Origin: Siniperca chuatsi
Taxonomy: Eukaryota > Chordata > Actinopteri > Centrarchiformes > Sinipercidae
Assembly: GCF_020085105.1 (NCBI RefSeq)
Contig: NC_058043.1
Coordinates: forward strand, 7,507,667 to 7,571,666
Length of the DNA stretch: 64,000 nucleotides
Direction: 5' to 3'
A program made the translations under genes and the position numbers. Positions 13,201 through 23,539 of the stretch are shown in pieces; position 1 is the first letter of the stretch; each line of letters begins with the position of its first letter. Below the pieces are notes generated by a model. The model saw nothing but the letters and a program-made list of their open reading frames with translations. It did not search any database and was not told the origin of the DNA.

Positions 13201-14393
13201 AGGAGTACCGCCGCCGGGCCAGCCACCCAGCTTCCCCCTCCTACTGTGCAGCAACCCTGCACCACTGTGGAGGTGTCGCGCCATGTAATGTCCTGCCGCT
13301 GGGCCTGCCAGAAGAAGGTGAGCTAGTAGCAGGTGTGATGGCTTCCCAACCAGCAGGCCTGGCCATCTCACCCCAACAACACCCCACATCTTTGGGGCAT
13401 ATCAGGGGTGCCAACACCCATGAGAGATGCTTTGACAACAATCCTAACAGCCAGATCACTCATCACGACTGGTGGCACTCACAAGAAAGACGCTTGATGC
13501 CTGAGCCTATGGTGACAGAAAGGGACATAGAGATCGAGAGGGAACTGGAACAAAAAAGGCAAATGCAAAAGGAGAAAGAGCTGGAGAGGGAGAGGGAGGC
13601 ACAGATTCAGGAGGAGATGGACAGAGAGAGGCAGCAGGAGCTGGGGAGATGCCGAGCCAGAGAGCAGCAGCACCTCCAGAGTTTGGTCCATCCTCCTCAG
13701 GCTGGAGACGTCAACGACACCTGGCCGAAACCAGCCAGCCGTCAGTGTCAGGGTGGTGGGGGTGGCAGAGGTCTCTACAGCACCCTAGAGGGCCACACAG
13801 GGGCTGGCTCTGCTGCTGGATGGGATACAAAGAAAGGACACATGAATGCAAGTTCAAGCCCTAATCCCAGCTCTGGTCTGCAGCCTAAACTTGATCTAAG
13901 CTCCAAACCCAGCACAACCTCACGGATCTCCAGGAGCCAGCTCTTGAGAGATCGGGCGTCTCAGTTGGCGGATGAACGCAGCGGGATGAGCACAGATGAG
14001 GAGACCAATACCGACATGCTGATGGGTCGGTACTGGAGTCGAACGGAGAGGAGGGAACACTTCCTGTTGGCTCGTGAGCAGAGGCAGCAGCAGCTGCAGG
14101 CCAGAGGAGTGACTATACGAGATGCCATCAGCAGGGGAGGAGCCATCACAGGAGGAGGAGGAGCCTCTTTTGGAGATGGAGGTATGCTGGACAGCAGAGT
14201 GGGCGGAGCTTTTGCAGAAGGGCGGTGCAACACGGTCCTGGAGCTGAGTCAGAGGAAGCTGAGTCGTCTGAGGAACAGGAAGCTGTTGGATGACTGGACG
14301 ACAGTAGAGGAGCTGCTGACTCATGGGACCAGGCTGGACAACCAGGAGGACATGCTGTGTCCCAGCTCCCTGCTGACGGTCACCACCGTCTAA
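6730..14393 (+). CDS. pdzd4: PDZD4/PDZRN-family protein, apparently without a PDZ domain, two frame breaks
   Basis: Exons read: 6730-6771, 8756-8979, 9784-9886, 10518-10613, 11589-12102, 12949-14393, with GT-AG boundaries and matching phases. The start MGCWLS gives an N-terminal Gly-Cys suited to acylation, as in PDZD4. Exon 2 has VSGRSLAHLSQRDALRIL, like the VNGKELSKLSQEQ segment of PDZD4. Exon 5 has HHELDSGLGWTD and, in another frame, ELSDSGFYSVSTGEFRHFQR. Exon 6 has a Glu/Arg-rich coiled coil (about 13500-13660), then DERSGMSTDEE, MGRYWSRTERREHFLLAREQ, LSQRKLSRLRNRKLLDDWTT and a final VTTV, which is a PDZ-binding tail. The PDZ core expected between exons 3 and 5 is not found. The frame changes once in exon 5 (11717-11800) and once in exon 6 (13158-13286). 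These may be assembly indels, an unusual splice, or gene decay. Family certain, intact function unsure. Confidence 0.75.
6882..6912. repeat. (GT)n microsatellite
   Basis: Run of alternating GT in intron 1 of the pdzd4-like gene. Confidence 0.9.
7160..7223. repeat. (TG)n microsatellite
   Basis: Long alternating TG run in intron 1. It creates artificial Cys-Val and His-Thr open frames on the two strands, which are not genes. Confidence 0.95.
7350..7610. repeat. Dispersed teleost repeat with telomere-like TTAGGG units
   Basis: The segment contains GGTGGGGACTTTAAACTGAA, GTGGGGACCTCAATTTTTGT, GGTTAGGGTTAGGC, and near the other end GTCCCCATGGGGA-type sequence. This arrangement (GGGGAC ends around a GGTTAGGG core) is a frequent fish dispersed repeat. 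It lies in intron 1 and has no coding role. Confidence 0.55.
12200..12640. repeat. Degenerate GTTTAAACCA-type minisatellite
   Basis: More than twenty diverged iterations of a motif near AGTTTAAACC/AACCAGTTTA fill most of intron 5 of the pdzd4-like gene. Spacing is irregular. Because the unit is nearly palindromic, both strands look alike. Confidence 0.7.
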
Positions 14394-14444
14394 CTGCATG
14401 GACACCATGTCTAACTGTAACTCTGTGTGTGAGTGTGTGTGATG

Positions 14445-14975
14445 TTAAGCTAACAATACGACATTTTTGTCCTCTTGTTCTGTCTTTGCCAGAGTCAGAT
14501 GTGAAGATGGATATCAGTTTCATCTCTCTGTGTCCAGTACAGAGGTAGGTCCAGGTCTAGCTTAGCACAAAAACTGGAAGCAGGGGAAAACTACTAGCCT
14601 AGCTCAATCTGACAAACAAACAGCAGTTAACTGGACTTGTTAATCTTAGCTCAATTTATTTTAAATAACAGCACATTCTTAAGGGCAAATTATACTTTCA
14701 TACTGCATCTGCATAAATTCCGTCATCAAGCTAACTCAAGCCCAAATTGTACTTTAGGATGTTTTTATGCCACCCCTAAATATATGACTGTGCAGACTGT
14801 ACGCACACCGTTTGCCATCTACCCTATTGCCAGTGCTCTTCTTTGAAGTATTTTAGAGACTTCAGTTATCCACATCTCTGTACTTGAAGCACAAAGATGA
14901 AACTGATATCCATCTTCTCATATGACTTTGGGGAAGACATGAGGATTTACAGAAATGTTGGACTGTTCCTTTAAT
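14445..14975. repeat. Inverted-repeat (MITE-like) element
   Basis: The left arm contains GATGGATATCAGTTTCATCT (14507 onward). The right arm contains the reverse complement AGATGAAACTGATATCCATC (14895 onward) and ends TTGGACTGTTCCTTTAA. Read inward, the right end is TTAAAGGAACAGTCCAAC, which resembles the end of the element at 1868. A non-autonomous DNA element is the simplest reading. Confidence 0.6.
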
Positions 14976-17778
14976 GAATGTGCGCAAGAGAGGGAACCTC
15001 ACTGTTATCGCTGTACATCACCTAAACTGATAGCTTTATGTGTGGGTGTGTCACCATTGTACAGCACTCTGGACAAAATGTGTGTGTCAGTGCATGACGC
15101 TTGTAATGACAAACAATCTAACAAGGTCGGATGAGCGTGTATGTTTGCATCATGTGTTTCATGCTACATCTTATGCTACATGTATTTCACAGAATCTTTG
15201 ACAAAATTACAAAAATTTGGGTTTGGACTCAAATCCTCAAACAGACCATGAGATTTTGGGGAGCAATACTGTTCTGCGTGATGTACCTAGAAGTGCACTA
15301 ACAATAGATCACATACGACTACTTTTACATCAGGGCCACAGAACACATCAACTGTAGCAATGCAGACAATGACAACTGAGATTTGATACCAAATCCTGAA
15401 TGGTTTTTATAGAAACTCTGTTTACAATTAAAATATCAATCGGTGGGAGCTTTTGTAACTAAAATGTTAAAAAACGCGACCTGATTTACTTGCTTGTGTA
15501 ACATTAGTCAAACCGTGTTGATCAGGGATGGGGAACAATGTACCACGGAGGTTTGCAGAGGATTTCGACCACAGCTTTGATCTGTAAAATCAGCTGCTGT
15601 TGTGTTTTGGGTGGAGTTTATGCTGCATTCACATCATATCATTCAGACCGTACTTATGTGCAGGTCAGTTAAACACATTCACGCCAACCTCCAAGTTGTA
15701 ATTCTGAGTTGGAGGTATCAGGAATTTCTGACAGCTACGATATGTCCCACTTGGTGAAAAGAAGAAATGACAACAAAAACATTGGCAAAATGGTTGCAAA
15801 GTCACCACCACTGGCAGTTACATCTAAATAAGATCCACTATTAATACTGATACTGATTCAGATAATTAAAAAGCAGCTATACACTTCTACAAATTGTGTT
15901 AGGGACTTGTAACACAAATCCGCAATAGCATATCTATTATCTAAAACAAATAGGTCATACTATAAAAATAGGTAATTTAGACTTATTGTCAATTTATCTG
16001 TCACACGGCTAGCAACCAACTTGTTTCAAACAGCGCATGGTTGCCAAGGTAGGTGGTAGCAGGCAGACACTCTTGTGAATGTGCACAGTTATTTGCGATG
16101 ATGACAGACCTTTTTTAATGTGCTACTGCAGCTCGCGGTGTGACCATGGTCACAACAGATACCACACCAATTAAAACAATACAGCTAATGCATCCAGCTA
16201 ATTTTATGGGCATAAGTAGGCCTACCGTGAATTATACACCTCTTCGCCTTCAAAAAATATCAATTAAAAACAATGGTCTCTGACCATCAGCTTCAAAGTT
16301 TGATTATCCAGTCTAGGCTATGTTTATGATATTAGCTGAACTTGCTATTTTAATTGTGTCATATTTCTAACCATTCTCTCTATTTTCAGCTACAACAGCC
16401 TTTTTAAGCTATGTGATGAGATTAGAGTAGATGGACAGCCGACAGTGCCCTGCTGCCACCCAGTCAGTAGCAGCTGTAGCTGCTCGATGTCTAAAAGCAC
16501 CAGTGTGAATGTTCCAAAGTCGGAATAACGGGAGTTTTTTTTCCCTCGTTCTGCTGACATGGCGTGAATGCAGCACAAGATTTTTGGCCCTTCATGGTTC
16601 ATGGCTCCCTGTTCCTGCTGTTGTCTTTACTGTTGGCAAGATGTTTACAGATCTACCTACCCAGGTAACAGCTTATGCATGTTTACTGAAATCTACAGAG
16701 ATGCATTGACTGTGTGGAGAACATTTTAACGAAAAGGAGATACACCTCAAGTCAACTTTATGTTAGGTTGTCCAGACTGCTGCAGCGTCTGTACAGTCAG
16801 GACAGACAGAGCTCAAGTCAGCGTTGTTGACATTCCACTAAAAGAGAGTGTGAGTAAATCTGAAATCTGCTGATTCCAGGTCTGCAGTTTGGGAAAATGT
16901 GCAATAATACCTCAAGCTAGTTTTAATACGACAATGACAGTGTTGTGTTTGCGCTACGTGTCAGGTATCGAATGCAGTAACTCATTTTAAATCAAACAGA
17001 TGCACAAAAGTGATGAGTCACCACAAGTGCACAGTAATCCTAGAATCTAAAATGGCAAGAGCAAAGGTTATGTAGATATTTACATTATTTCTTTACATTG
17101 TTTTCCATGAGAGGGACCTAAGAAAACAACTTTTTGCACATCATTTTTTATACAAAAAGTTTTCCCTACCTTTCTGTACCAGGGACCGAGGCCAGTGGAA
17201 CGACTGTAGATAGAACGACAGTGTGTGTTGATGTTTTCTTTATAAACTATCATAGTAATTTATGGAGGAAAAAAAAATCTGTTTATTGTCATTGTGTTGG
17301 ACATATTTCAATATTTTTCTTGTGATGGTTACAAAACCAATGTGAACAGTTTTTATGATCTTTGAAATCTTTAAAAACTACTTAATTTACATAAAAGCTG
17401 GTGAAACTTTGATTTATCATTTTCAAAGAGTGAACACAAAATGTGAATATTATTGTCTCTTAAAATGGCTTAATTGAATTTTACTGTTGTTTTGTGTCAT
17501 TATGACATGTACATATTGATTTTGTCAGAAGGTGCAGATGAGGTTGGAGTAACAGGAAAAGCTGATGCCATCAGACGCCTCCAGTGGTTTATCATGTGAT
17601 TCTGTAGGTTTATAGCTGTGTTATGGAGGCTGTATATACAGCACAGAGATTAACGTTGTAGTATTAGTACGTTTAACACTCACAATATTGTCAAAATTCA
17701 TGGAAAGTGGTTCAGTTTGTTCTGAATGTTAAATGTGGCATCCATGAATTATGAGTAGGATCACTGACGCTCTAATGC

Positions 17779-19500
17779 TTAAAGGACCACTACGACATTT
17801 TAGATAAACCTTGTTCTCTGTCCTCTCTAAAGTCAGATGTTTCAGATGGATCAGTTTCATCTCTGTGTGTCCAGTATGGAGATGGGTCCAGGATGCGTTT
17901 AGCCTAGCTTAGCACAAACACTGGAAGCAAAAAAAAAAACCTTCCAACAACTCCAAAGCTGTCCAATTTAAATTTTGTTTAATCTTATTAATTGAACAGG
18001 TGTAGAAATAGAAATATAAAAAGAAGAAGTTGTAGTTTTAAAGGATGTGTTTAGCTTAGTTGGCACAAAATTGGAAGCACAGGGATGATATTACCGTCCC
18101 TAGAGCCATGTCGCTGGTGTGGCTAAAAAAATCCCCACTTTCTAACAACTCCAAAGCTGTCTGATTTACATGTTGTATCCTGTTAGCTAACAATCTAGTC
18201 ATCAATCCAACAATTTGCGAACTGCCTCAAGAAAGAGCCAAAAGCCTAAAATGAAGGAGGCTGGCTGATACACTTCCTCTCTGGCAGAACAAAAATTGCA
18301 ACAGAAAAGGCATTTTTCACGGAAGACATTTTGACATGTCACAGTAGGAAATGCAGAGGTGTAAATGATGAAATTAATATTGGCCGAATTCCTTTTGGTT
18401 GCTTTGGTTTCAGGGTCCTGGCATGCTGGCTAACTTTCATACTGTCATGGCTTACTGGGACACTTGAGTCAAACAGAACCTTTGTTAAATGCCATTAGTA
18501 ACATCTGTGCTTTTCCTACTATGACAAGTCAAAATGTCTGCTGTGAAAAAGGCTTATAGAAATCTGAAGTGAAACCAAAACTCGGGGTTCTATTCCACAA
18601 GTAAGAAAATCAAATTCAAAATAACAGTGACATTTTTAATAACGCAAATTAATAAAATACAACCAACGGTATTCGGTGGAGTGGTTTAGTGAACATTCAG
18701 ATGCTCTGTAGGATGGTTTGTGGTCAAGTGTGATAGGGGATCCAGTATTTTATCCAGTGTTCCATGCGTTTTCTAAAATATGTCTTCGTTAGAGGGAAAG
18801 CAAATTCTTGTTAGTGATGTAGCTAGCTTTATGTCTAGTGTTTGCCAATTCGTAGTGTGAATGGGCCCTTCAGGGTTAGACTTTCAGTAGTAATCAGGGT
18901 AGCCAATGGTGGCTACCATTGTTCTAACCAGCAGTGACTGACGTCAACGTCATTTTTAATCAACACAGAAGCTGTAGTAGTGGTTGCTAGGAGCAGTTAT
19001 CTTGTCGATTCAAGAAGCATGTTGATTTAAGAGCTGTTTTCAGTAGCCAACATAATCATGCTTGGGTACATTTTTCTTACTCGTCAACCCCCCCCCGGCT
19101 TAGTAGTTTTTCCAACCAGGAATACAGCCATCATTCAGCACAACACCTGGCATATTCAAATTGGGGATGTGAGAGAGATTCAGAGGTCTGGAACCAGGCT
19201 AAGCTGGGCATAGTGACTGCATGCACTATATAAAAAGTTCTGTCCTCATGGAGGGGTTGCCAGGCCTAAGTAACCGGCTTGTTTAAATCACAGCTTTGGA
19301 GTTGCTTGAAGGTTTTCTCTTTTGATCGAGCTAGGCTAGCAGTTTTGCTGTGCTTCCAGTCTTTGTGCTAAGCTAAGCACGTCCTGGGTCTATCTCTCTA
19401 CTGGATGCACAGAGATGAAACTGAGATCATCTTCTTATCTGACTCTGGAGAAGACGGAGAAAAAGAGGATTTACAGAAATGTAAAACTGTTTGTTTAAAA
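17779..19500. repeat. Larger inverted-repeat element of the same kind
   Basis: The left end is TTAAAGGACCACTACGACA at 17780, followed by CAGTTTCATCTCTGTGTGTC and TTAGCACAAACACTGGAAGC. Near 19330-19480 the reverse complement appears (GCTTCCAGTCTTTGTGCTAA, then GAGATGAAACTGAGATCA). About 1.7 kb with no recognised transposase lies between the arms. Confidence 0.5.
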
Positions 19501-19915
19501 CACTTGGAATCAGACGTGGAAGACGTGGAATCAAACCACCACCCTGTTTGTTTCCACATTTTCCTTCTCTGTGACTCTCTGTGTGGCTGTAACTCAAACA
19601 GTCTGAATAATGGATGACGAAGAAAGAATTTTTCTTACCCACCCGCTCCCCCCTTCACTCTCTTTGCTTACGTTACACAAGGACACAGAGAGCTGAAAAT
19701 AGCATTGCTGTCCTCATGTGATGTGAAATTAAAAGCACACTGGAGCGGAGACACTTGCTGCTGGCGAACTCAACACTTGTTTTACTCCATCTGACAATCC
19801 CTCCATCCAGCCTGCAACACCACCTCCATCTGTCTGTGCAAGAGTACTTTTCACAACAGCAAGCTTTTTGGAATATGATGATGTACATGTGATTGTAATA
19901 AAGAGATTTTAATTA

Positions 19916-21540
19916 GCTATGACATGGTGGTTTTGTGTTTTCATTCATATGATATTTGGGGCGTCTTGATGTTCAGATATGAACAGTAAACCTCTGGCTT
20001 GAATAGGTGAATTAATGTATGTAATACATTATTAAGTGAGGCCAAATTTTATATGTACAATATATTAAGTAAACAGATTTGATATACACATTGATTCATG
20101 TTGGCTCACTCATTTCTTAACCATTAAATAAATAAGTCAAGACATTTTTTCATCAAGGACTGCCAAGGTTTGGATAAATGCTGTTGGTTTAAAAGCCCAA
20201 CACAAATCCAGAGTGAACTTTAAATAATTGTTGACAGTATTTGATAAGGTTATAAGGGATGCAGATGGCATTCATAAAAATAAAAAAAAATTACATAATT
20301 GCAACAGATATATGCTTCTCTTCTACAGCTCAGGATCAAAGAAGAAAAAAAGAAAGAGGTCAATATAATTCACCATGTCACATGATAACAACATAGCCAT
20401 CTCTATGACACGTGCAAACTACCGCAAGTATCCATTGTTGCATTTGAATTACTTATGTTATTGATACAGCTGGATTATGAACGTCTTAGTTTGAAATACA
20501 TATATTTTATTTGAAATCTAAATGTGGTAATTTTGATTGGATCGATGAAACTGGATAAACTGACATCATCTATGTCACTCTTTCTGCAGTGATTAGTCAA
20601 TAAACTCAGTGGGGGCATTTTCAATGGGCCTCTCATTATTTAAATGTTTCTTCTTTTTTTTTTTTTACATTAGAGCAGTTATCAGCTCCAGGTGTTTTAG
20701 GAGATAACAGTTTACTTTAATCTTTTCTCTTTCCAAGAGGCTACACATTGCAGCTAAAGTGATGGGTAATGAGAAACACTTGTACAGAGCTCCAATGGGA
20801 CAAAAGATGAGAAGACCTCTGCCCTGAAGAGACAGGGGTTAAGAAGGAATGTGTTGGTATCAAAATATTCAGAATGAATATTACATAATAGTGGATATAT
20901 GGCATTAAGTTACACTTCAAACTTTGACACCAAGAGGTCTGAACCAAAAATATGAAATTATATTTCATATTTCTTGCAAATTTTCAATTTTGTAAATTTA
21001 GATATATTTTAGGTATATATTCTTGTTAACAGCTGTCTATAGTCTCAGCAACAAAGGACATACATGATAGTATAACTTAATGGAAAAATAAGATGTATAT
21101 AAATAGAGATTTTCTGATAAATACGTTTTTAATGCTTTTTGTCTTGTACACTATTTCATTACATACAACAATTGGGTGGGCTGGAATAGTTAAAAACACC
21201 TGTCATCACAGAGTCTAACAGGCTATTGGTACACATGCTGTGTGAATGTGGTGACCATTTTTAAACATCTTGACCTGACAAAGATTCAACTGGGATCAAA
21301 ACAATGTAAGTTTAAATAAATGTATGGTTTGGAGGCAGCATGCATGTATTACTATTTTAATAAAATAAGTTACACCTCAGAGGATTTCAGAAGTATTGTA
21401 GACTACAGTTACATATTACTGACAAATCAATGTTTCACTGATGTTTTGAGTTACATGTAAGTCATTCAGTGATTTATATCCTACAGGATATAAGTGAGTC
21501 TTACACTTTGACTGAATATAGAGTCTCTGATCTTTTGTAC
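19916..21540. other. Intergenic region left of the array
   Basis: AT-rich, no gene seen. At 20735-20835 there is a decayed copy of the array's distal block M0 (CAATGGGACA...CTGCCCTGAAGAGACAG) that has lost its TGTGGGAA site. Confidence 0.45.
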
Positions 21541-21634
21541 ATGTGATGCATTAAAGTTAACTATCGTCCCCTTCTTATATGACCACTGAGCATGTGGAAG
21601 CTAAGCATTCAATTTTCTTTTGCCCTGCTCTCTG

Positions 21635-21709
21635 ATTGGCTACAAACTGTGAGAAACTCCAGCCAGACCCAAACCCACACATTCATATGGAGATGTGGGA
21701 CTATAAATA
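21635..21709 (+). promoter_or_regulatory. Copy 1 promoter: CCAAT, paired CSL-like site, TATA (class A)
   Basis: Inverted CCAAT (ATTGG) 21635-21639; TGTGAGAA at 21648-21655, then 16 nt, then AACCCACA at 21672-21679; TATAAATA 21702-21709. Class A sequence GGCTACAAACTGTGAG links CCAAT to the first site, shared only with copy 4. Confidence 0.75.
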
Positions 21710-21775
21710 GGAGGGATGAAGCCAGCAGAGATCAGATTCTCTCTACAGAGACCTCTACAGCTCAGAGATCCAGCC

Positions 21776-22334
21776 ATGGCACCTACAATCACTGCAGCAA
21801 TGACCAATTCTCAGGAGCATCTGACTCTGACCCACAAGGTAAACTGAAGATTCAAGAAAACGTAATGCTTCATGAAAGGTTTCTTTGTTAATGCTAACAC
21901 TATACTCCAGGATAAGTTTATTAATGACTTTGTTCTTCTTTCTGCAGCTCAGAAAGCCTCTGGTGGAGAAGTTACGCAGAGAGCGAATCAACAGCAGCAT
22001 TGAGCAGCTCAAGTCTCTCCTGGGTCCAGGAGACATCCTGGAGATGACCGTTTGTGTCCTGAGACGACTGCAGCAGCAGCAGCATCAAGCTGTGGACTCA
22101 GCAGCTGTTGATCAGGGCTACTCCAGGTGTGTCCAAGAGGTGGAACACTTCCTGTCCAAGGAACAGGTGAAGACACAGTCCCAGAGAAGACTTCTGACCG
22201 ACTTCAACAAGCTGCAGTCTTCCTCTGATAAGAACCTGAGAGAGGCTGACTTCTCTCTTCTGAGCTCCACAGTCCAGACCAGCATCACCACAGAGAAGAG
22301 TCCAGCCAACAGCGCCCCCTGGAGGCCGTGGTAG
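21776..22334 (+). CDS. hes5-like: hes5/her-like bHLH-Orange gene, copy 1, with 13-codon deletion in the HLH
   Basis: Exons 21776-21838 and 21948-22334; 149 aa against 162 in copy 2. The 39-nt in-frame deletion joins SLLGP directly to GDILEM. It removes the end of helix 1, the whole loop and the Lys-Leu-Glu-Lys start of helix 2. The basic region, Orange domain and WRPW are unchanged. Such a protein should dimerise and bind DNA poorly. It could be dead, or it could act through the Orange/WRPW parts. The remainder is nearly identical to the other copies, so the deletion is young or the rest has been homogenised. It sits at the array edge, without the distal CSL blocks. Confidence 0.85.
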
Positions 22335-23152
22335 ACACCTACAGACTGGAGTGACTACCAGACAAACTGAGACGACCACATTGGTCAAAGATTACTGGAC
22401 TGAATTCTATGAAATTTTATGGACTTGTTCTTCTGTATGAACAGAAGCTGTATTTTGTGTGTTTTCTTTGTGCAAGATGACATTTCCTGAGGAAATGACA
22501 GCAACAATATCTTTCAAGTTAAGAAAGAGAACATCTTGTCATGCATGTTGCATGAACCAAATCTGATTGCATCAGCAATTATTATCATGCCTCACTGTAC
22601 TTCCAGTATTGGAAGTATATAATGCTATGGTAACATCTATTATCTTTTGATTGTTATTGATCAGACGGATCAAAAAACTTTAACTGTCCTTTTTGTGGAC
22701 ATATTGTCATAATGGACTTTCCCTCACTTTATGTGATTACTGAAAATTGATCTGTTGTAAGATCAGTATGTTTCTCCTTCTACTGTAAAAGGTTTGTTTA
22801 ATATCACAGTTTTCCAGTGACAATGTAATTTGTACATTTTGAGAATCAATTGAGTTTAGTGGTTATTAAGAACTATGTGACCTGTTGTAAGGTCACGTTA
22901 TACTATTTTTCTATTTTGTTCATTAATTGCAAATGTTTTGATCCATTTGGGGAAAAAAATCTCAAAGGACAGTGAGTACTGTGTCTTCAAATATTGTAAA
23001 TCATTTGTCTTTTATAAAGACAGCTGTTCCTTTACTCTCTCTGAGTACAGTGTGTCTTGTAGAAATCTACAAGTTGTTGTTGTTGTGATGTATCATCACC
23101 TCTAGTTGGAACTTTTTTACTTGATGTGGCTCATTGTGCCTTGTTGAATAAA
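22335..23152 (+). other. Copy 1 3' UTR with hairpin series and poly(A) signal
   Basis: Hairpins visible: GTGACC/GGTCAC (22877-22896), GTCTTT/AAAGAC (23007-23021), CTTGTAGA/TCTACAAG (23056-23073), GTGATG/CATCAC (23085-23099). AATAAA lies at 23147-23152. Two TGTGAT hexamers also occur. The UTR end is inferred from the AATAAA. Confidence 0.6.
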
Positions 23153-23539
23153 CAAACACCTCCTGTCCTTGTGTGTCATGGTTACCCATTTTATAATGAC
23201 GAAAGAGAGACTTTCTACACTTATTTTCATTTTCACTTAATTGATAGAGGTCTGCATCACTGTTTCTTCCTTTGATTGACAACCTAAGATAAAATTCAGC
23301 ATATACAGTAATTGTTAATTCATAACATACCTGTTTAGAGTAAATCTAAGTAAAATAAATTTTAATGTATTTCAATTAACATTTTGATGAAGAGGGATCA
23401 TCAATGCTACGTCACTGTATTCATATGGAGTAAGTCAAGTAAAGTTTGTTTTGCTGCACCATTATTTTGGTATAACGGTTAGTCACAAGTGTTTTAATAT
23501 ATAAAGTTTAAAGTTAACCATTCTCTCTTTAAAGAGGTC

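Larger units (their letters stand above)
14394..19915 (+). other. Probable long 3' UTR of the pdzd4-like gene, or intergenic
   Basis: No conserved coding frame occurs between the TAA at 14391-14393 and the hes5-like array. A strong AATAAA at 19897-19902, followed by a T-rich stretch, could end a 5.5-kb 3' UTR. Two inverted-repeat elements lie inside. Without transcript data the extent is inference. Confidence 0.35.

Noticed and set aside
22098..22388. Minus-strand 96-codon frames opposite exon 2 in every copy
   Set aside because: Shadow of the hes5-like coding frame; no family features.
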